Shown: in pieces, positions 13,118 through 20,551 of the stretch
Position numbering within the stretch: position 1 is the stretch's first letter
Layout of the letters: each line of letters starts with the position of its first letter
Source of the DNA: Megamonas hypermegale
Lineage (GTDB): Bacteria; Bacillota; Negativicutes; Selenomonadales; Selenomonadaceae
Assembly (NCBI GenBank): GCA_002314325.1
Contig: DCFC01000036.1
Coordinates: 94,422-118,227, forward strand
DNA length: 23,806 nucleotides
Reading direction: 5' to 3'
Notes under the pieces: generated by a model
Databases searched by the model: none
Told to the model about the DNA's origin: nothing
The model's input: only the letters and a program-made list of their open reading frames with translations
Program-made: the position numbers and the translations under genes

Positions 13118-14311
13118 TTATTTTAAACGGCGGGCACGTTCCAGTACGTAGCGGTAATCGTGTTTTATTTTTGCCGCCAATCTGTAGCTTATCAGCGTCG
13201 CCAAAAGAGCAAATACACCGCCGGCGATGCCTACGCTGCTCAGACCGAAGATATCCACCGAATACGAACCGGCAAATGCACCGAGCGCAATGCCGACATT
13301 ATATGATGAGGACGTAAGCGAACCGGCGAGTGCCATGGTGCCTGGATAGTATTTTTTCGATATCTGCAGATAATACATCTGCGTCGGCGTGTTGAGCATA
13401 TACATCAACAGACCGAGTACGAAGATAGTAATGCTTCCGGCAATGAAATACGTCATAGTAAACGTTAACATAACAGAAGCTATTGTTTGAATAACAAAGA
13501 TTATCCAGAGATTGCGCATACCGCCCACTTTATTCAGAAGCGGTGAAGTCAGATTACTGATAATCGCCGCCACACCGAAAATGATGAACGCAAGACTCAG
13601 CAATTCTTCCGGCAAAGCCAGTTTTTCCACCAAAATAGGCGTTAAATAAGTATAGAAACAGTACGAAGCGGAACCGCTGAAAATCATCGCCAGCGCCGCC
13701 ATGATGATGCGCCTGTCTGTCAAAAGCACTAGCTGTCCCAAAAGATTGCTCGTCTGCGGCATGGATTTTTTCGGCAGCTGCTTTAATACAAGAACGAACA
13801 GCAATATACTTACCAGTGTGATAAAGGCGAAAGCCACGCGCCAGGAAGTAAACTGCGTGATGAACATACTGAACGGCACACCGACTACGGAAGCGATGTT
13901 AAAACCGGCGAATATCAGCGAAATTACCGATGACGTGTATTTGCGCAAAGCAACATCCGGCGCGAAAGTCATGGAAATGGAAATCAGCGCGCTCGATACG
14001 GCCGCCAAAAATACACGCGAAGCCACCATCATATCATAGCTTACCGCCGTCATGCAGGCGATATTGCCGATGATGAACAAAAAAAGCAGTGTCAGCATCG
14101 TCTTATGACGCGGAAAGCGCGATAAAAATGCCGTGATGACAGGTGCTCCGACGGAGTAGACAATCGCGAACACGGAAATCAGCAGACCGGCCTGCGTAAT
14201 CGGCACGTCCAAATCCGCAGCGATATTCGGCAGAATACCGATAACCACGTATTCGCATGTTCCCAGCGCAAAACTAAGTAGAACCAAAGTAAACACTGAT
14301 ACATTAAACAT
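13118..14311 (-). CDS. MFS exporter, DHA1 type (AraJ/PbuE-like)
   Basis: A 397-residue major-facilitator transporter with twelve predicted helices. The N-terminal FALGTCEYVVIGILPNIAADL and the AGLLISVFAIVYSVGAPV segment are typical of the drug:H+ antiporter-1 group that includes AraJ, YdhP and PbuE. The loop between helices 2 and 3 (LSRFPRHKTMLTLLFLF) holds the basic residues of MFS motif A. A short cytoplasmic linker after helix 6 (LKQLPKKSMPQTSN) divides the two halves, and a basic tail (ERARRLK) ends the protein. It probably exports a drug-like or nucleoside/sugar compound by proton exchange; the substrate is not readable. GGGAG lies 12 nt before the ATG, rather far. It has its own consensus-like promoter. 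Confidence 0.88.
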   Translation of the reverse strand: MFNVSVFTLVLLSFALGTCEYVVIGILPNIAADLDVPITQAGLLISVFAIVYSVGAPVITAFLSRFPRHKTMLTLLFLFIIGNIACMTAVSYDMMVASRVFLAAVSSALISISMTFAPDVALRKYTSSVISLIFAGFNIASVVGVPFSMFITQFTSWRVAFAFITLVSILLFVLVLKQLPKKSMPQTSNLLGQLVLLTDRRIIMAALAMIFSGSASYCFYTYLTPILVEKLALPEELLSLAFIIFGVAAIISNLTSPLLNKVGGMRNLWIIFVIQTIASVMLTFTMTYFIAGSITIFVLGLLMYMLNTPTQMYYLQISKKYYPGTMALAGSLTSSSYNVGIALGAFAGSYSVDIFGLSSVGIAGGVFALLATLISYRLAAKIKHDYRYVLERARRLK

Positions 14312-14342
14312 AAAATAAAATTTCTCCCTTTATAATAAAATA

Positions 14343-14354
14343 TTCAATTTTGAA
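14343..14354. promoter_or_regulatory. Inverted repeat at the start point of the MFS gene, possible operator
   Basis: TTCAA and TTGAA flank TT, covering the predicted transcription start of the MFS exporter. A repressor site is plausible for an exporter gene, but the regulator is not in the window. Confidence 0.3.
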
Positions 14355-14358
14355 CTAC

Positions 14359-14387
14359 ATTATAATCACTTTCATGGATAATTTCAA
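14359..14387 (-). promoter_or_regulatory. Promoter of the MFS exporter gene
   Basis: On the minus strand, TTGAAA (14387-14382) and a perfect TATAAT (14364-14359) are separated by 17 bp. Confidence 0.78.
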
Positions 14388-14433
14388 GTTGTTTTTTGTA
14401 AAACTTAACCAAAAAATCAGCAGAATATTCCCG

Positions 14434-14472
14434 AAAAAAATCCCGCCAACTGAAAAGTCAAGCGGGATTTTT
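14434..14472 (-). terminator. Terminator of the CMD-like protein gene
   Basis: An 11-bp perfect stem (14436-14446 with 14462-14472) with a 15-nt loop, followed on the minus strand by a T-run (the A-run 14434-14440 of the plus strand). Confidence 0.85.
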
Positions 14473-14482
14473 GTATATGAAA

Positions 14483-15187
14483 TTATTTACGAGCAGCCAA
14501 CACATTGTCTAAGATAGGCTGAGCCTTATCTGCTATTTGCGGATTGACTTTTTCCAGCGTGTTAACGATAGCCTGCAACTGCTGCGCCGTCAATCCGACA
14601 TTAAGACCGCAGTTCAAATGAGACTGGAACTGGCTTTCCGTGCCGTTCATGCTGGCAAGAGCGGAAATCGTAGCGATTTCTCTTTCCTGGAATGTAAGCA
14701 CATCACGAGCGAACAAATCACCGAACAGATGCGTTTTTAAATATTCATCAATCGCCGGTGAAAGCGCAGTCAAATCGACTTTTCTGCCGGAAACCTGCGT
14801 CTGCACATCAGTACCTTTTTGCAGCATATCCGTGCCTGCCGGAATAGGCGCAGCTTCCTTGCCGACAACATCTTCAATACCTTTAGCCTGCCGTTCGGCA
14901 AGAACTTCATTTACGGCCGTAAGTCCGTTCAAAGCGCGCGGAAAACCGCAGTAAGCATACAGATGAACGATTACTTCCTTCGTTTCATTGACGGTAAGTC
15001 CATTATCCAGACCGTTGTTCACAGCTATTTTCAGATTGGCGATATCACCGGTAGCCATAGATGAAGCAATAGGCACGATTGATTGCTGCTTAGTGCTCAG
15101 CGAATTGTTTTGTACGGCGGCAGAAGAAATATTCGAACCGGCAAATATCAGACAGAGCAATAAGAATACAGATAAAAGAAATTTCAT
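14483..15187 (-). CDS. Exported carboxymuconolactone-decarboxylase-like protein (two CMD repeats)
   Basis: A 234-residue protein with a signal peptide (residues 1-23; MKFLLSVFLLLCLIFAG then a SSAA-type cleavage site). Two CMD/AhpD-like repeats follow. Repeat one includes ETKEVIVHLYAYCGFPRALN (about 69-88), with the family Glu, His and Gly-x-Pro pattern. Repeat two includes TFQEREIATISALASMNG and the LNCGLNVGLT stretch. The AhpD CxxC redox pair is missing; single cysteines occur instead. Family members include decarboxylases and peroxidase-linked proteins; here the location outside the cytoplasm makes the substrate unclear. The frame is open further upstream, but AGAGGTG 6 nt before the ATG at 15187 sets the start. 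It is controlled by an unusual MerR-style promoter. Confidence 0.85.
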   Translation of the reverse strand: MKFLLSVFLLLCLIFAGSNISSAAVQNNSLSTKQQSIVPIASSMATGDIANLKIAVNNGLDNGLTVNETKEVIVHLYAYCGFPRALNGLTAVNEVLAERQAKGIEDVVGKEAAPIPAGTDMLQKGTDVQTQVSGRKVDLTALSPAIDEYLKTHLFGDLFARDVLTFQEREIATISALASMNGTESQFQSHLNCGLNVGLTAQQLQAIVNTLEKVNPQIADKAQPILDNVLAARK

Positions 15188-15224
15188 CGAAAACACCTCT
15201 TTCAATAATATAGCTTTTGTATTT

Positions 15225-15255
15225 ATTCTAATACTTGAAGTTCGGTCCAGGTCAA
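15225..15255 (-). promoter_or_regulatory. MerR-type promoter with 19-bp spacer
   Basis: On the minus strand TTGACC (15255-15250) and TAGAAT (15230-15225) are 19 bp apart, too long for unaided sigma-A use. The spacer holds an imperfect dyad (plus strand ACTTGAAGTTCGGTCCAGGT, 15233-15252) shaped like the ACTTGGAGT-type operators of MerR-family activators. Such a regulator would unwind the DNA to align the hexamers. No MerR gene is in the window. Confidence 0.62.
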
Positions 15256-15325
15256 GCACAAATATGGCATATAATCCAAAAAAAGTATATACTATAAGAA
15301 ATTGATTTTTAAACGAGGTGTCAAT

Positions 15326-16117
15326 ATGTTTAACGATTTAAAACTGGGAATTATCGGCTTCGGCAACATGGGCGGCGCTATCGCCACCGGCTTAATCCGC
15401 CAAAAAGCGCTCGACGGCAGCCAAATCTACGCCTGCGCCAAAAACTGGGACAAATTATGTAAAAACACGCAGGAAAAAGGCATTCATCCGTGCAAAACAG
15501 CCAAGGAAGTTGTGGATAACGCTGATATGGTAATTATCGCTGTAAAGCCGTATATGATTGAAGAAGTCATCACGCCGCTGAAACAGGAATTACTGCATAA
15601 GACGGTCATTTCCATCGCGGCAAATTTTCCGTTTGCCAAATACGAAGAAATACTGCTGCCGGGCACGCACCATTTAAGCACTGTACCGAATACGCCCGTA
15701 TCAATCGGCGAAGGAATTTTCATCTGTGAAAACACTCATTCGCTGGATGAGGCGGAATTAAAATTATTCACGGAACTGTTTTCCACTATTTCCGTAGTAC
15801 AATTCGTAGAAACAAACCAGCTGTCCATCGGCGGAACGGTGGCAGGCTGCGGTCCGGCTTTTGCCAGCATGTTCATCGAAGCTCTGGCCGATGCAGGTGT
15901 CATGCACGGTCTTTCCCGTCCCGTTGCTTACAGACTGGCGAGCCAGATGATAGTGGGCACAGGCAAGCTGCAACTGGAAACGGGCAATCATCCGGGAGCC
16001 ATGAAAGACGCCGTATGTTCTCCGGCAGGCACGACGATTATTGGCGTAGCTACGCTGGAACGCAAAGGTTTCCGCAGTGCTGTAATCGACGCTATCGATG
16101 CCATTGAAAAAAAATAA
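15326..16117 (+). CDS. proC: Pyrroline-5-carboxylate reductase
   Basis: Catalyses the last step of proline synthesis, reducing 1-pyrroline-5-carboxylate with NAD(P)H in the cytoplasm. The 263-residue length is normal. The N-terminal Rossmann motif GIIGFGNMGGAIATGLI is followed by VIIAVKPYMIEEV and by VPNTPVSIGEG. The C-terminal dimerisation domain holds GCGPAFASMFIEALADAGV and the family signature around DAVCSPAGTTIIG. An in-frame TTG lies at 15302, but GAGGTG (15315-15320) 5 nt before the ATG at 15326 makes that the start. It is transcribed divergently from the CMD-like gene, the start codons being about 140 bp apart. A hairpin terminator follows, so it is probably monocistronic. Confidence 0.93.
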   Translation: MFNDLKLGIIGFGNMGGAIATGLIRQKALDGSQIYACAKNWDKLCKNTQEKGIHPCKTAKEVVDNADMVIIAVKPYMIEEVITPLKQELLHKTVISIAANFPFAKYEEILLPGTHHLSTVPNTPVSIGEGIFICENTHSLDEAELKLFTELFSTISVVQFVETNQLSIGGTVAGCGPAFASMFIEALADAGVMHGLSRPVAYRLASQMIVGTGKLQLETGNHPGAMKDAVCSPAGTTIIGVATLERKGFRSAVIDAIDAIEKK

Positions 16118-16127
16118 ACCGAACGCA

Positions 16128-16169
16128 AAAAAGCTGCATGAAGTATAGATTGCTTTCATGCAGCTTTTT
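16128..16169. terminator. Bidirectional terminator between proC and cas6
   Basis: A 15-bp perfect stem (16128-16142 with 16155-16169) with a 12-nt loop, A-run before and T-run after. It lies between convergent genes and can end both transcripts. Confidence 0.87.
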
Positions 16170-16177
16170 CTTCAATA

Positions 16178-16879
16178 TTACAGCCAGCGGTAATTGATAA
16201 AACCGGCTCCGCGGGAATTCATCTCGCCGAGACCCGTTCCCAGCGACATATACGCCAGATTTTGCGCCGTTTCATTATCCGCAATACTTAAACGAATTTT
16301 ATCTCCCAGCAGTTTTACGTTTTTATACGTTACCGATACAGGCAGCCTGTTCATAAACTCCAATGTCGTGTACAGTTCAAAATCATCCGTTACATTATCA
16401 TGATTGAATAAATTCCATTTCTTTATGAGATTTACCTGGATGCGCTTGCCGTATTCCGCCTCATCCATAAGATTGCGCCAGTAACCGCGTTCATCTTTTA
16501 TAATCAACGGTGTCAGCGTATAGATAAACTCAAAGATTTTCTGCGGTATAATCCGAAATTCCGCTGTCAGCCCTTTTATATACCGCGTATACGTATTCAC
16601 GCAAATCCGCTGGAAAAAATCCGCCATGCGTTCATCAATGGTGCGCACCGTCAATGTATAGATATGGTCTTTTTTGTAAATTTTATCCCGCTCTACCGGA
16701 TACGGCAAATCATAACAGTAATTTTTATACGTATTTATCTCATGCAGAATGGACAATGACCGTTCCTGCAAAAAAGCCCTGTCGATAAAGTCCGTAACTT
16801 TTATCTGAATATCCTCCGCCGGAATGTCTTCCAGCAGATACAGTTTCATTCTTATCTGATATACTTTCATCTTCGACAA
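16178..16879 (-). CDS. cas6: Cas6-type CRISPR RNA endoribonuclease, without adjacent array or cas genes
   Basis: A 233-residue RAMP-fold protein. The strongest evidence is the C-terminal glycine-rich loop GTGLGEMNSRGAGF (residues about 214-227), the Cas6 hallmark, ending shortly before the C-terminus as usual. The N-terminal half has the pattern SILHEINTYKNYCYDLPYP (about residues 43-61), where Cas6 proteins carry the general-base histidine, here probably His46, followed by a beta-rich segment. Cas6 cuts CRISPR precursor RNA within each repeat in type I and III systems. No other cas gene or repeat array is within the window. TTG at 16879 is preceded by AAGGA at 6 nt; an ATG three codons later (16870) is possible but 15 nt away. 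A domesticated or trans-acting role is possible. Confidence 0.8.
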   Translation of the reverse strand: MSKMKVYQIRMKLYLLEDIPAEDIQIKVTDFIDRAFLQERSLSILHEINTYKNYCYDLPYPVERDKIYKKDHIYTLTVRTIDERMADFFQRICVNTYTRYIKGLTAEFRIIPQKIFEFIYTLTPLIIKDERGYWRNLMDEAEYGKRIQVNLIKKWNLFNHDNVTDDFELYTTLEFMNRLPVSVTYKNVKLLGDKIRLSIADNETAQNLAYMSLGTGLGEMNSRGAGFINYRWL

Positions 16880-16988
16880 TCCAATTCCTTCATTTCAATA
16901 TTTCAAAATCTCTATTTATATGATACTATGAAATCAGTAAATAATAAACCATTAAAAATTACCAGCCATCCGATAAAAGAAAATCGTC

Positions 16989-17031
16989 TAATGCCTTTAA
17001 AAACAAACTTTAGCGGCATTTTTTCTTCATA
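16989..17031 (+). other. Weak terminator-like hairpin upstream of cas6
   Basis: AATGCC (about 16998-17003) and GGCATT (about 17023-17028 region) pair, with TTAAA/TTTA-type pairs inside and a run of six T after the right arm. The stem contains mismatches. No plus-strand gene upstream of it needs terminating, so its role is unclear. Confidence 0.3.
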
Positions 17032-17073
17032 ATCTGCAAAATCGCTAACCGCCTGGTAAAAAAATTAAAAACC

Positions 17074-17102
17074 TTGTCAAACCGGCATTTTTAAGCTATA
17101 CT
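17074..17102 (+). promoter_or_regulatory. Promoter of a candidate small RNA
   Basis: TTGTCA (17074-17079) and TATACT (17097-17102) each differ from consensus by one base and are exactly 17 bp apart. The start would be near 17109. No open reading frame follows before the terminator at 17229. Confidence 0.65.
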
Positions 17103-17108
17103 GTATAT

Positions 17109-17276
17109 GAAAATGTTAATTTCCAATTAGAGATAAACCTCAACATTTAATGTACGGAAACTTAGCTTGCCCGTTACATTCAAGATAGTTATCACTGATA
17201 AACCTTAGCAATATTGTATAAAACAACAAAAAGACTGAATGGAAATCCTAAGGATTTCTATTTAGCCTTTTATTTT
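17109..17276 (+). ncRNA. Candidate structured small RNA of unknown family
   Basis: About 165 nt between a good promoter and a strong terminator, with no coding potential. Three local stems are visible: AAATGTT/AACATTT (17111-17117, 17142-17148), AATGTACGG with CCGTTACATT and one bulged base (17149-17157, 17171-17180), and GTTATC/GATAAAC with one bulge (17188-17193, 17197-17203). Part of it (17171-17205) matches the loop region 10501-10528 as a gapped copy. It lies divergent from cas6 and convergent with glyS. It does not look like a CRISPR array, tRNA or known riboswitch. A 6S-type closing stem is not apparent. Confidence 0.5.
17229..17276 (+). terminator. Long terminator hairpin of the candidate small RNA
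   Basis: A 20-bp stem with one mismatch and two G-T pairs (17229-17248 with 17252-17271) closes a 3-nt TAA loop and is followed by TATTTT. It is T-rich on the minus strand too, so it may back up the glyS terminator. Confidence 0.72.
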
Positions 17277-17280
17277 GCCA

Positions 17281-17322
17281 TAAAAAAAGCCCTTTAGGCA
17301 GTAGTTCTGCTTAAAGGGCTTT
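17281..17322 (-). terminator. Terminator of glyQS
   Basis: A 15-bp stem with one G-T pair (17286-17300 with 17308-17322) and a 7-nt loop; the seven-A run at 17282-17288 gives a T-run on the minus strand. It starts about 12 bp after the glyS stop. Confidence 0.9.
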
Positions 17323-17333
17323 GCTGTTTTTGC

Positions 17334-19391
17334 TTATAAAACGATTTTGCTGAAATCAGCGATTGTCTTGATGAGATTGTCGATATTTTTCAGCAGGGCA
17401 AGACGATTGTTTTTAATCTGTTCGTCTTTGTCCATAACCATTACGTTATCAAAGAAATTATTAATCGGTGCGGTGAGTGTCTGCATTTCTTCGATTGCTT
17501 TTACATAATCGGCTTTCACGATGGCTACATGCACTTTTTCTTCCACTGTGCTGTATGCCTCATACAGTGCTTTTTCAGCGTCAAGCGCAAATAAGGACGG
17601 ATTAATCTGTACTTTTTCCGCTTTCTTGCTGATGTTGCCGACACGCACGAATGCCTGAATGGCTTCGTTCATTTTGCCGGAAGCGATTTCTTCCGCCGTT
17701 GCGCATGCTTTGGCGTAAGTATCAGCAATGCTGCCTACGTGTCTGAGCACTGCATCGATGATGTCGTAGCGTACATTATTATCGCTCAGTACGTTTTTAA
17801 TGCGGAGCATGAAGAATTCTTCCACATTTTTCTGGATTTGCGCGCGTTTTTCCTTATCGGTAATCTGCAGTAAATCCATAGCTTTGTCCGTGATTTCCTG
17901 CAAGGAAACCTGATAATCGGCTTCAATAATCGTATGCACGATACCGAGTGCCTGGCGACGCAGTGCAAACGGGTCCTGCGAGCCTGTCGGTACGAGCCCG
18001 CGGCTGAAGGTGGCAACGATATTATCCATTTTATCGGCAAGGGAAACGAGTCGGCCTGCCGTCGTCGCCGGTTCGCTGTCGCCGGCAAAGCGCGGCATGT
18101 AATGTTCGTAAATCGCTGTAGCTACCTGTGCTTCTTCGCCGTCTAAAAGGGCGTATTCACGACCCATAATACCTTGAAGTTCCGTAAATTCACATACCAT
18201 TGCCGTTACGAGGTCGGCTTTGGCGAGTTTTGCGGCGCGTTTCGTTACGGCTATTTCAATTTCGCTTGCGCCTGTTTTTTCGCCGATGAATGCGGCAAGT
18301 TCCGCCATGCGGTTTGCTTTGTCGTAGATTGTGCCGAGACCTTCCTGGAATACGACCGTTTTCAGTTTTTCCACGTAATCTTCCAGTTTGTGTTTTCTGT
18401 CTTCGTCAAAGAAGAACTGTGCATCGGCAAGGCGGGCGCGCAATACGCGTTCGTTGCCGTGCTGAACTTTGTCGAGGCAGTAATCGCCGCCGTTTCTTAC
18501 GGTGATAAACAGCGGCAGTAAGTTGTTGTCTTTATCGAGCACCGGGAAATAACGCTGGTGGTCGCGCATCGGTGTGATTACGGCTTCTTTCGGCAGTTTG
18601 AGGTATTTTTCCTCAAATGTGCCGCAAAGTGCTGTCGGATATTCAACGAGATACGTTACTTCTTCCAACAAGTCTTCCGTGATTTCAGCATGGCCGCCAT
18701 GCTGCGCCGCCAATTCTTCAATCTGCGCTTTAATCATGTCGCGGCGTTTGTTCTGGTCAACAATGATGAATGCTTTTTCGCAATCGGCAACGTAATCGCC
18801 GGCTCTAGCAATAGTGAAATCGCCTTCACTTAAGAAACGGTGGCCGCGCGATACTCGGCCGGATTTTACGTTAGCTACGGTGAAATCGACAACTTCCGTA
18901 TCGAATAAAGCGACAATCCAGCGAAGCGGGCGCACGAAACGGAAGTCCAAATTGCCCCAGCGCATATTTTTCGGGAAAGTAAGTCCTTCAATTAAATCTT
19001 TCAGCATTTCCGGCAGTAAAGTTGCCGTATCCTTGCCTTCTTCCTTGCTTACGGCGTAAACGTAGCCGTCTTTGACCACGAGGTCTTTCACGTCGACTTT
19101 TTTGCCGCGTGCAAATCCCATTGCCGCTTTTGTCGGGTTGCCGTCAGCATCAAAAGCGATGGAAACGGACGGACCTTTGTATTCGCTTTGTGCGCCTGTC
19201 TGGCTTTCCGCCAGATTTTTCACGAGCAGCGCCGTTCTTCTCGGTGTGCCGAGCGTTGTGATATCTTCATATTCAAGGCGCAATTCCGCAAGTTTTGCGC
19301 CTGCTTTTTCTTTTAACTGAGCCAAAATTCCCGGCATGAAATGAGCAGGAACTTCTTCAGTACCGATTTCCAGTAATAAATCTTTAGCCAT
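17334..19391 (-). CDS. glyS: Glycyl-tRNA synthetase beta subunit
   Basis: The larger subunit of the bacterial alpha2-beta2 glycyl-tRNA synthetase, responsible for much of tRNA(Gly) binding. The 685-residue length is typical. It begins with the family pattern LLLEIGTEEVPAHFM, contains GHRFL and RDHQRYFP-type segments, and has the HD-like region ending SLADKMDNIVATF followed by VPTGSQDPFALRRQALGIV. The C-terminal region (about 560-685) is the DALR-like anticodon-binding part. The start codon ATG overlaps the glyQ stop by one base (TAATG), so the subunits are translationally coupled, which suits a fixed complex. It is expressed from the glycine T-box promoter upstream of glyQ. Confidence 0.96.
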   Translation of the reverse strand: MAKDLLLEIGTEEVPAHFMPGILAQLKEKAGAKLAELRLEYEDITTLGTPRRTALLVKNLAESQTGAQSEYKGPSVSIAFDADGNPTKAAMGFARGKKVDVKDLVVKDGYVYAVSKEEGKDTATLLPEMLKDLIEGLTFPKNMRWGNLDFRFVRPLRWIVALFDTEVVDFTVANVKSGRVSRGHRFLSEGDFTIARAGDYVADCEKAFIIVDQNKRRDMIKAQIEELAAQHGGHAEITEDLLEEVTYLVEYPTALCGTFEEKYLKLPKEAVITPMRDHQRYFPVLDKDNNLLPLFITVRNGGDYCLDKVQHGNERVLRARLADAQFFFDEDRKHKLEDYVEKLKTVVFQEGLGTIYDKANRMAELAAFIGEKTGASEIEIAVTKRAAKLAKADLVTAMVCEFTELQGIMGREYALLDGEEAQVATAIYEHYMPRFAGDSEPATTAGRLVSLADKMDNIVATFSRGLVPTGSQDPFALRRQALGIVHTIIEADYQVSLQEITDKAMDLLQITDKEKRAQIQKNVEEFFMLRIKNVLSDNNVRYDIIDAVLRHVGSIADTYAKACATAEEIASGKMNEAIQAFVRVGNISKKAEKVQINPSLFALDAEKALYEAYSTVEEKVHVAIVKADYVKAIEEMQTLTAPINNFFDNVMVMDKDEQIKNNRLALLKNIDNLIKTIADFSKIVL

Positions 19392-20272
19392 TATTTAGTT
19401 TCTCCTTTCTTTAAGAGAGGATAGCCGAGTTCTTCGCGCTGTTTTAGATAGCACTGCGCGCACAGACGGGCGAGATTGCGCACGCGGGAGATGAATGCTG
19501 TGCGTTCGGATACGCTGATAGCGCCGCGCGAGTCGAGCAGATTGAATGTATGCGAGCATTTGAGCACATAATCGTATGCCGGATGAACGTAGCCGAGTTC
19601 GATTACGCGGATTGCTTCACGTTCGTATTTGTCGAACAGGTCGAATAAAAGCGCCGTATCGGCAAGCTCAAAATTGTAAGTGGACTGTTCAAACTCATTC
19701 TGATGGAATACGTCGCCGTAAGTATACGTGCCGTTCCAGTCTATATCATAAACATTTTCTTTTTCCTGAATGTACATGGCGATACGTTCAAGACCGTAGG
19801 TGATTTCGGAAGAAACTGGTTTTACATCAACGCTGCCGACCTGCTGGAAATACGTGAACTGCGTGATTTCCATGCCGTCGAGCCATACTTCCCAGCCCAG
19901 TCCCCATGCACCGAGCGTCGGAGATTCCCAGTTGTCTTCAACGAAGCGGATATCGTGTTCTTTTTCATTGATACCGAGTTTGGCAAGGCTCTGTAAATAC
20001 AGTTCCTGAATATTGTCCGGCGACGGTTTCATGATGACCTGAAACTGATGATGCTGGAACAGTCTGTTCGGATTTTCGCCGTAGCGTCCGTCTGCCGGCC
20101 GGCGGGACGGTTCTACATAAGCAACATGCCACGGTTCAGGACCGAGTACACGCAAGAACGTGGACGGGTTCATTGTGCCTGCACCTTTTTCCACATCATA
20201 AGGCTGTGCCAGAATACAGCCCTGTTCAGACCAGAATTTCTGCAAAGTCAGGATGATTTCCTGAAATGTCAT
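19391..20272 (-). CDS. glyQ: Glycyl-tRNA synthetase alpha subunit
   Basis: The catalytic subunit that activates glycine and charges tRNA(Gly). The 293-residue protein begins [20 protein letters not shown] and carries [39 protein letters not shown] and [17 protein letters not shown], the class II aminoacylation core of Gly[20 protein letters not shown] and [10 protein letters not shown] follow. AAGGAGG lies about 7 nt before the ATG at 20272. Its 5' leader is a T-box, so transcription rises when tRNA(Gly) is uncharged. Bacteria with the split enzyme lack the fused eukaryote-like GlyRS in most cases. Confidence 0.97.
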   Translation of the reverse strand: MTFQEIILTLQKFWSEQGCILAQPYDVEKGAGTMNPSTFLRVLGPEPWHVAYVEPSRRPADGRYGENPNRLFQHHQFQVIMKPSPDNIQELYLQSLAKLGINEKEHDIRFVEDNWESPTLGAWGLGWEVWLDGMEITQFTYFQQVGSVDVKPVSSEITYGLERIAMYIQEKENVYDIDWNGTYTYGDVFHQNEFEQSTYNFELADTALLFDLFDKYEREAIRVIELGYVHPAYDYVLKCSHTFNLLDSRGAISVSERTAFISRVRNLARLCAQCYLKQREELGYPLLKKGETK

Positions 20273-20303
20273 AAAAATGCCTCCTTAAATTCATGGGCGA
20301 TAA

Positions 20304-20510
20304 AATAAAAAAACTCGCCCATGTAACAACTAAAATGTTACAGGGACGAGATTATACCCGCGGTTCCACCCTGATTGACCTGACGCGTCAGGCCCTCTTT
20401 AGAACATATTAACCTGAAAAGCTCCCCGGCGCCATTTGCTTTTTGCAGTCTTGCACCCTCACTGCTCGCTGAAGATAAGCTGTTTTTCCGGTTCATCGCT
20501 GTATACAACA
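20304..20510 (-). promoter_or_regulatory. T-box riboswitch (glycine) leader of glyQS
   Basis: On the minus strand the leader has the hallmark T-box sequence AGGGTGGAACCGCGG (20372-20358), which binds the tRNA acceptor end. A terminator follows (about 20350-20304; CTCG...CGAG with TGTAACA/TGTTACA and seven T). Stem I features include CAGCGAGCAGTGAGGGTGCA near 20475-20450. A GGC triplet at 20433-20431 followed by a purine fits a specifier for the tRNA(Gly) anticodon GCC. The antiterminator and the terminator share the 3' part of the T-box region. Confidence 0.93.
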
Positions 20511-20538
20511 GTCTAGCAAAAGCAGCCTGTCTTGTCAA
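20510..20538 (-). promoter_or_regulatory. Promoter of the glyQS T-box transcript
   Basis: Minus strand TTGACA (20538-20533) and TAGACT (20515-20510) are 17 bp apart; transcription would start near 20503. It begins only 14 bp after the flavin-reductase stop codon, with no terminator between, so read-through also reaches the T-box. Confidence 0.8.
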
Positions 20539-20551
20539 TAAAATTATTCAA

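Noticed and set aside
17109..17276. 6S RNA identity for the candidate small RNA
   Set aside because: No long closing stem joins the two ends around a large central bubble; the 3' end is instead an independent terminator hairpin.
16880..17333. CRISPR array next to cas6
   Set aside because: No direct repeat of 24-40 bp with regular spacing occurs. Two similar short stretches (GATAAACCTC, GATAAACCTT) exist, but only as a single loose pair.
20338..20538. Small 66-codon gene upstream of glyQ
   Set aside because: The stretch is the T-box leader; it lacks a ribosome binding site, and its conserved positions are RNA motifs.
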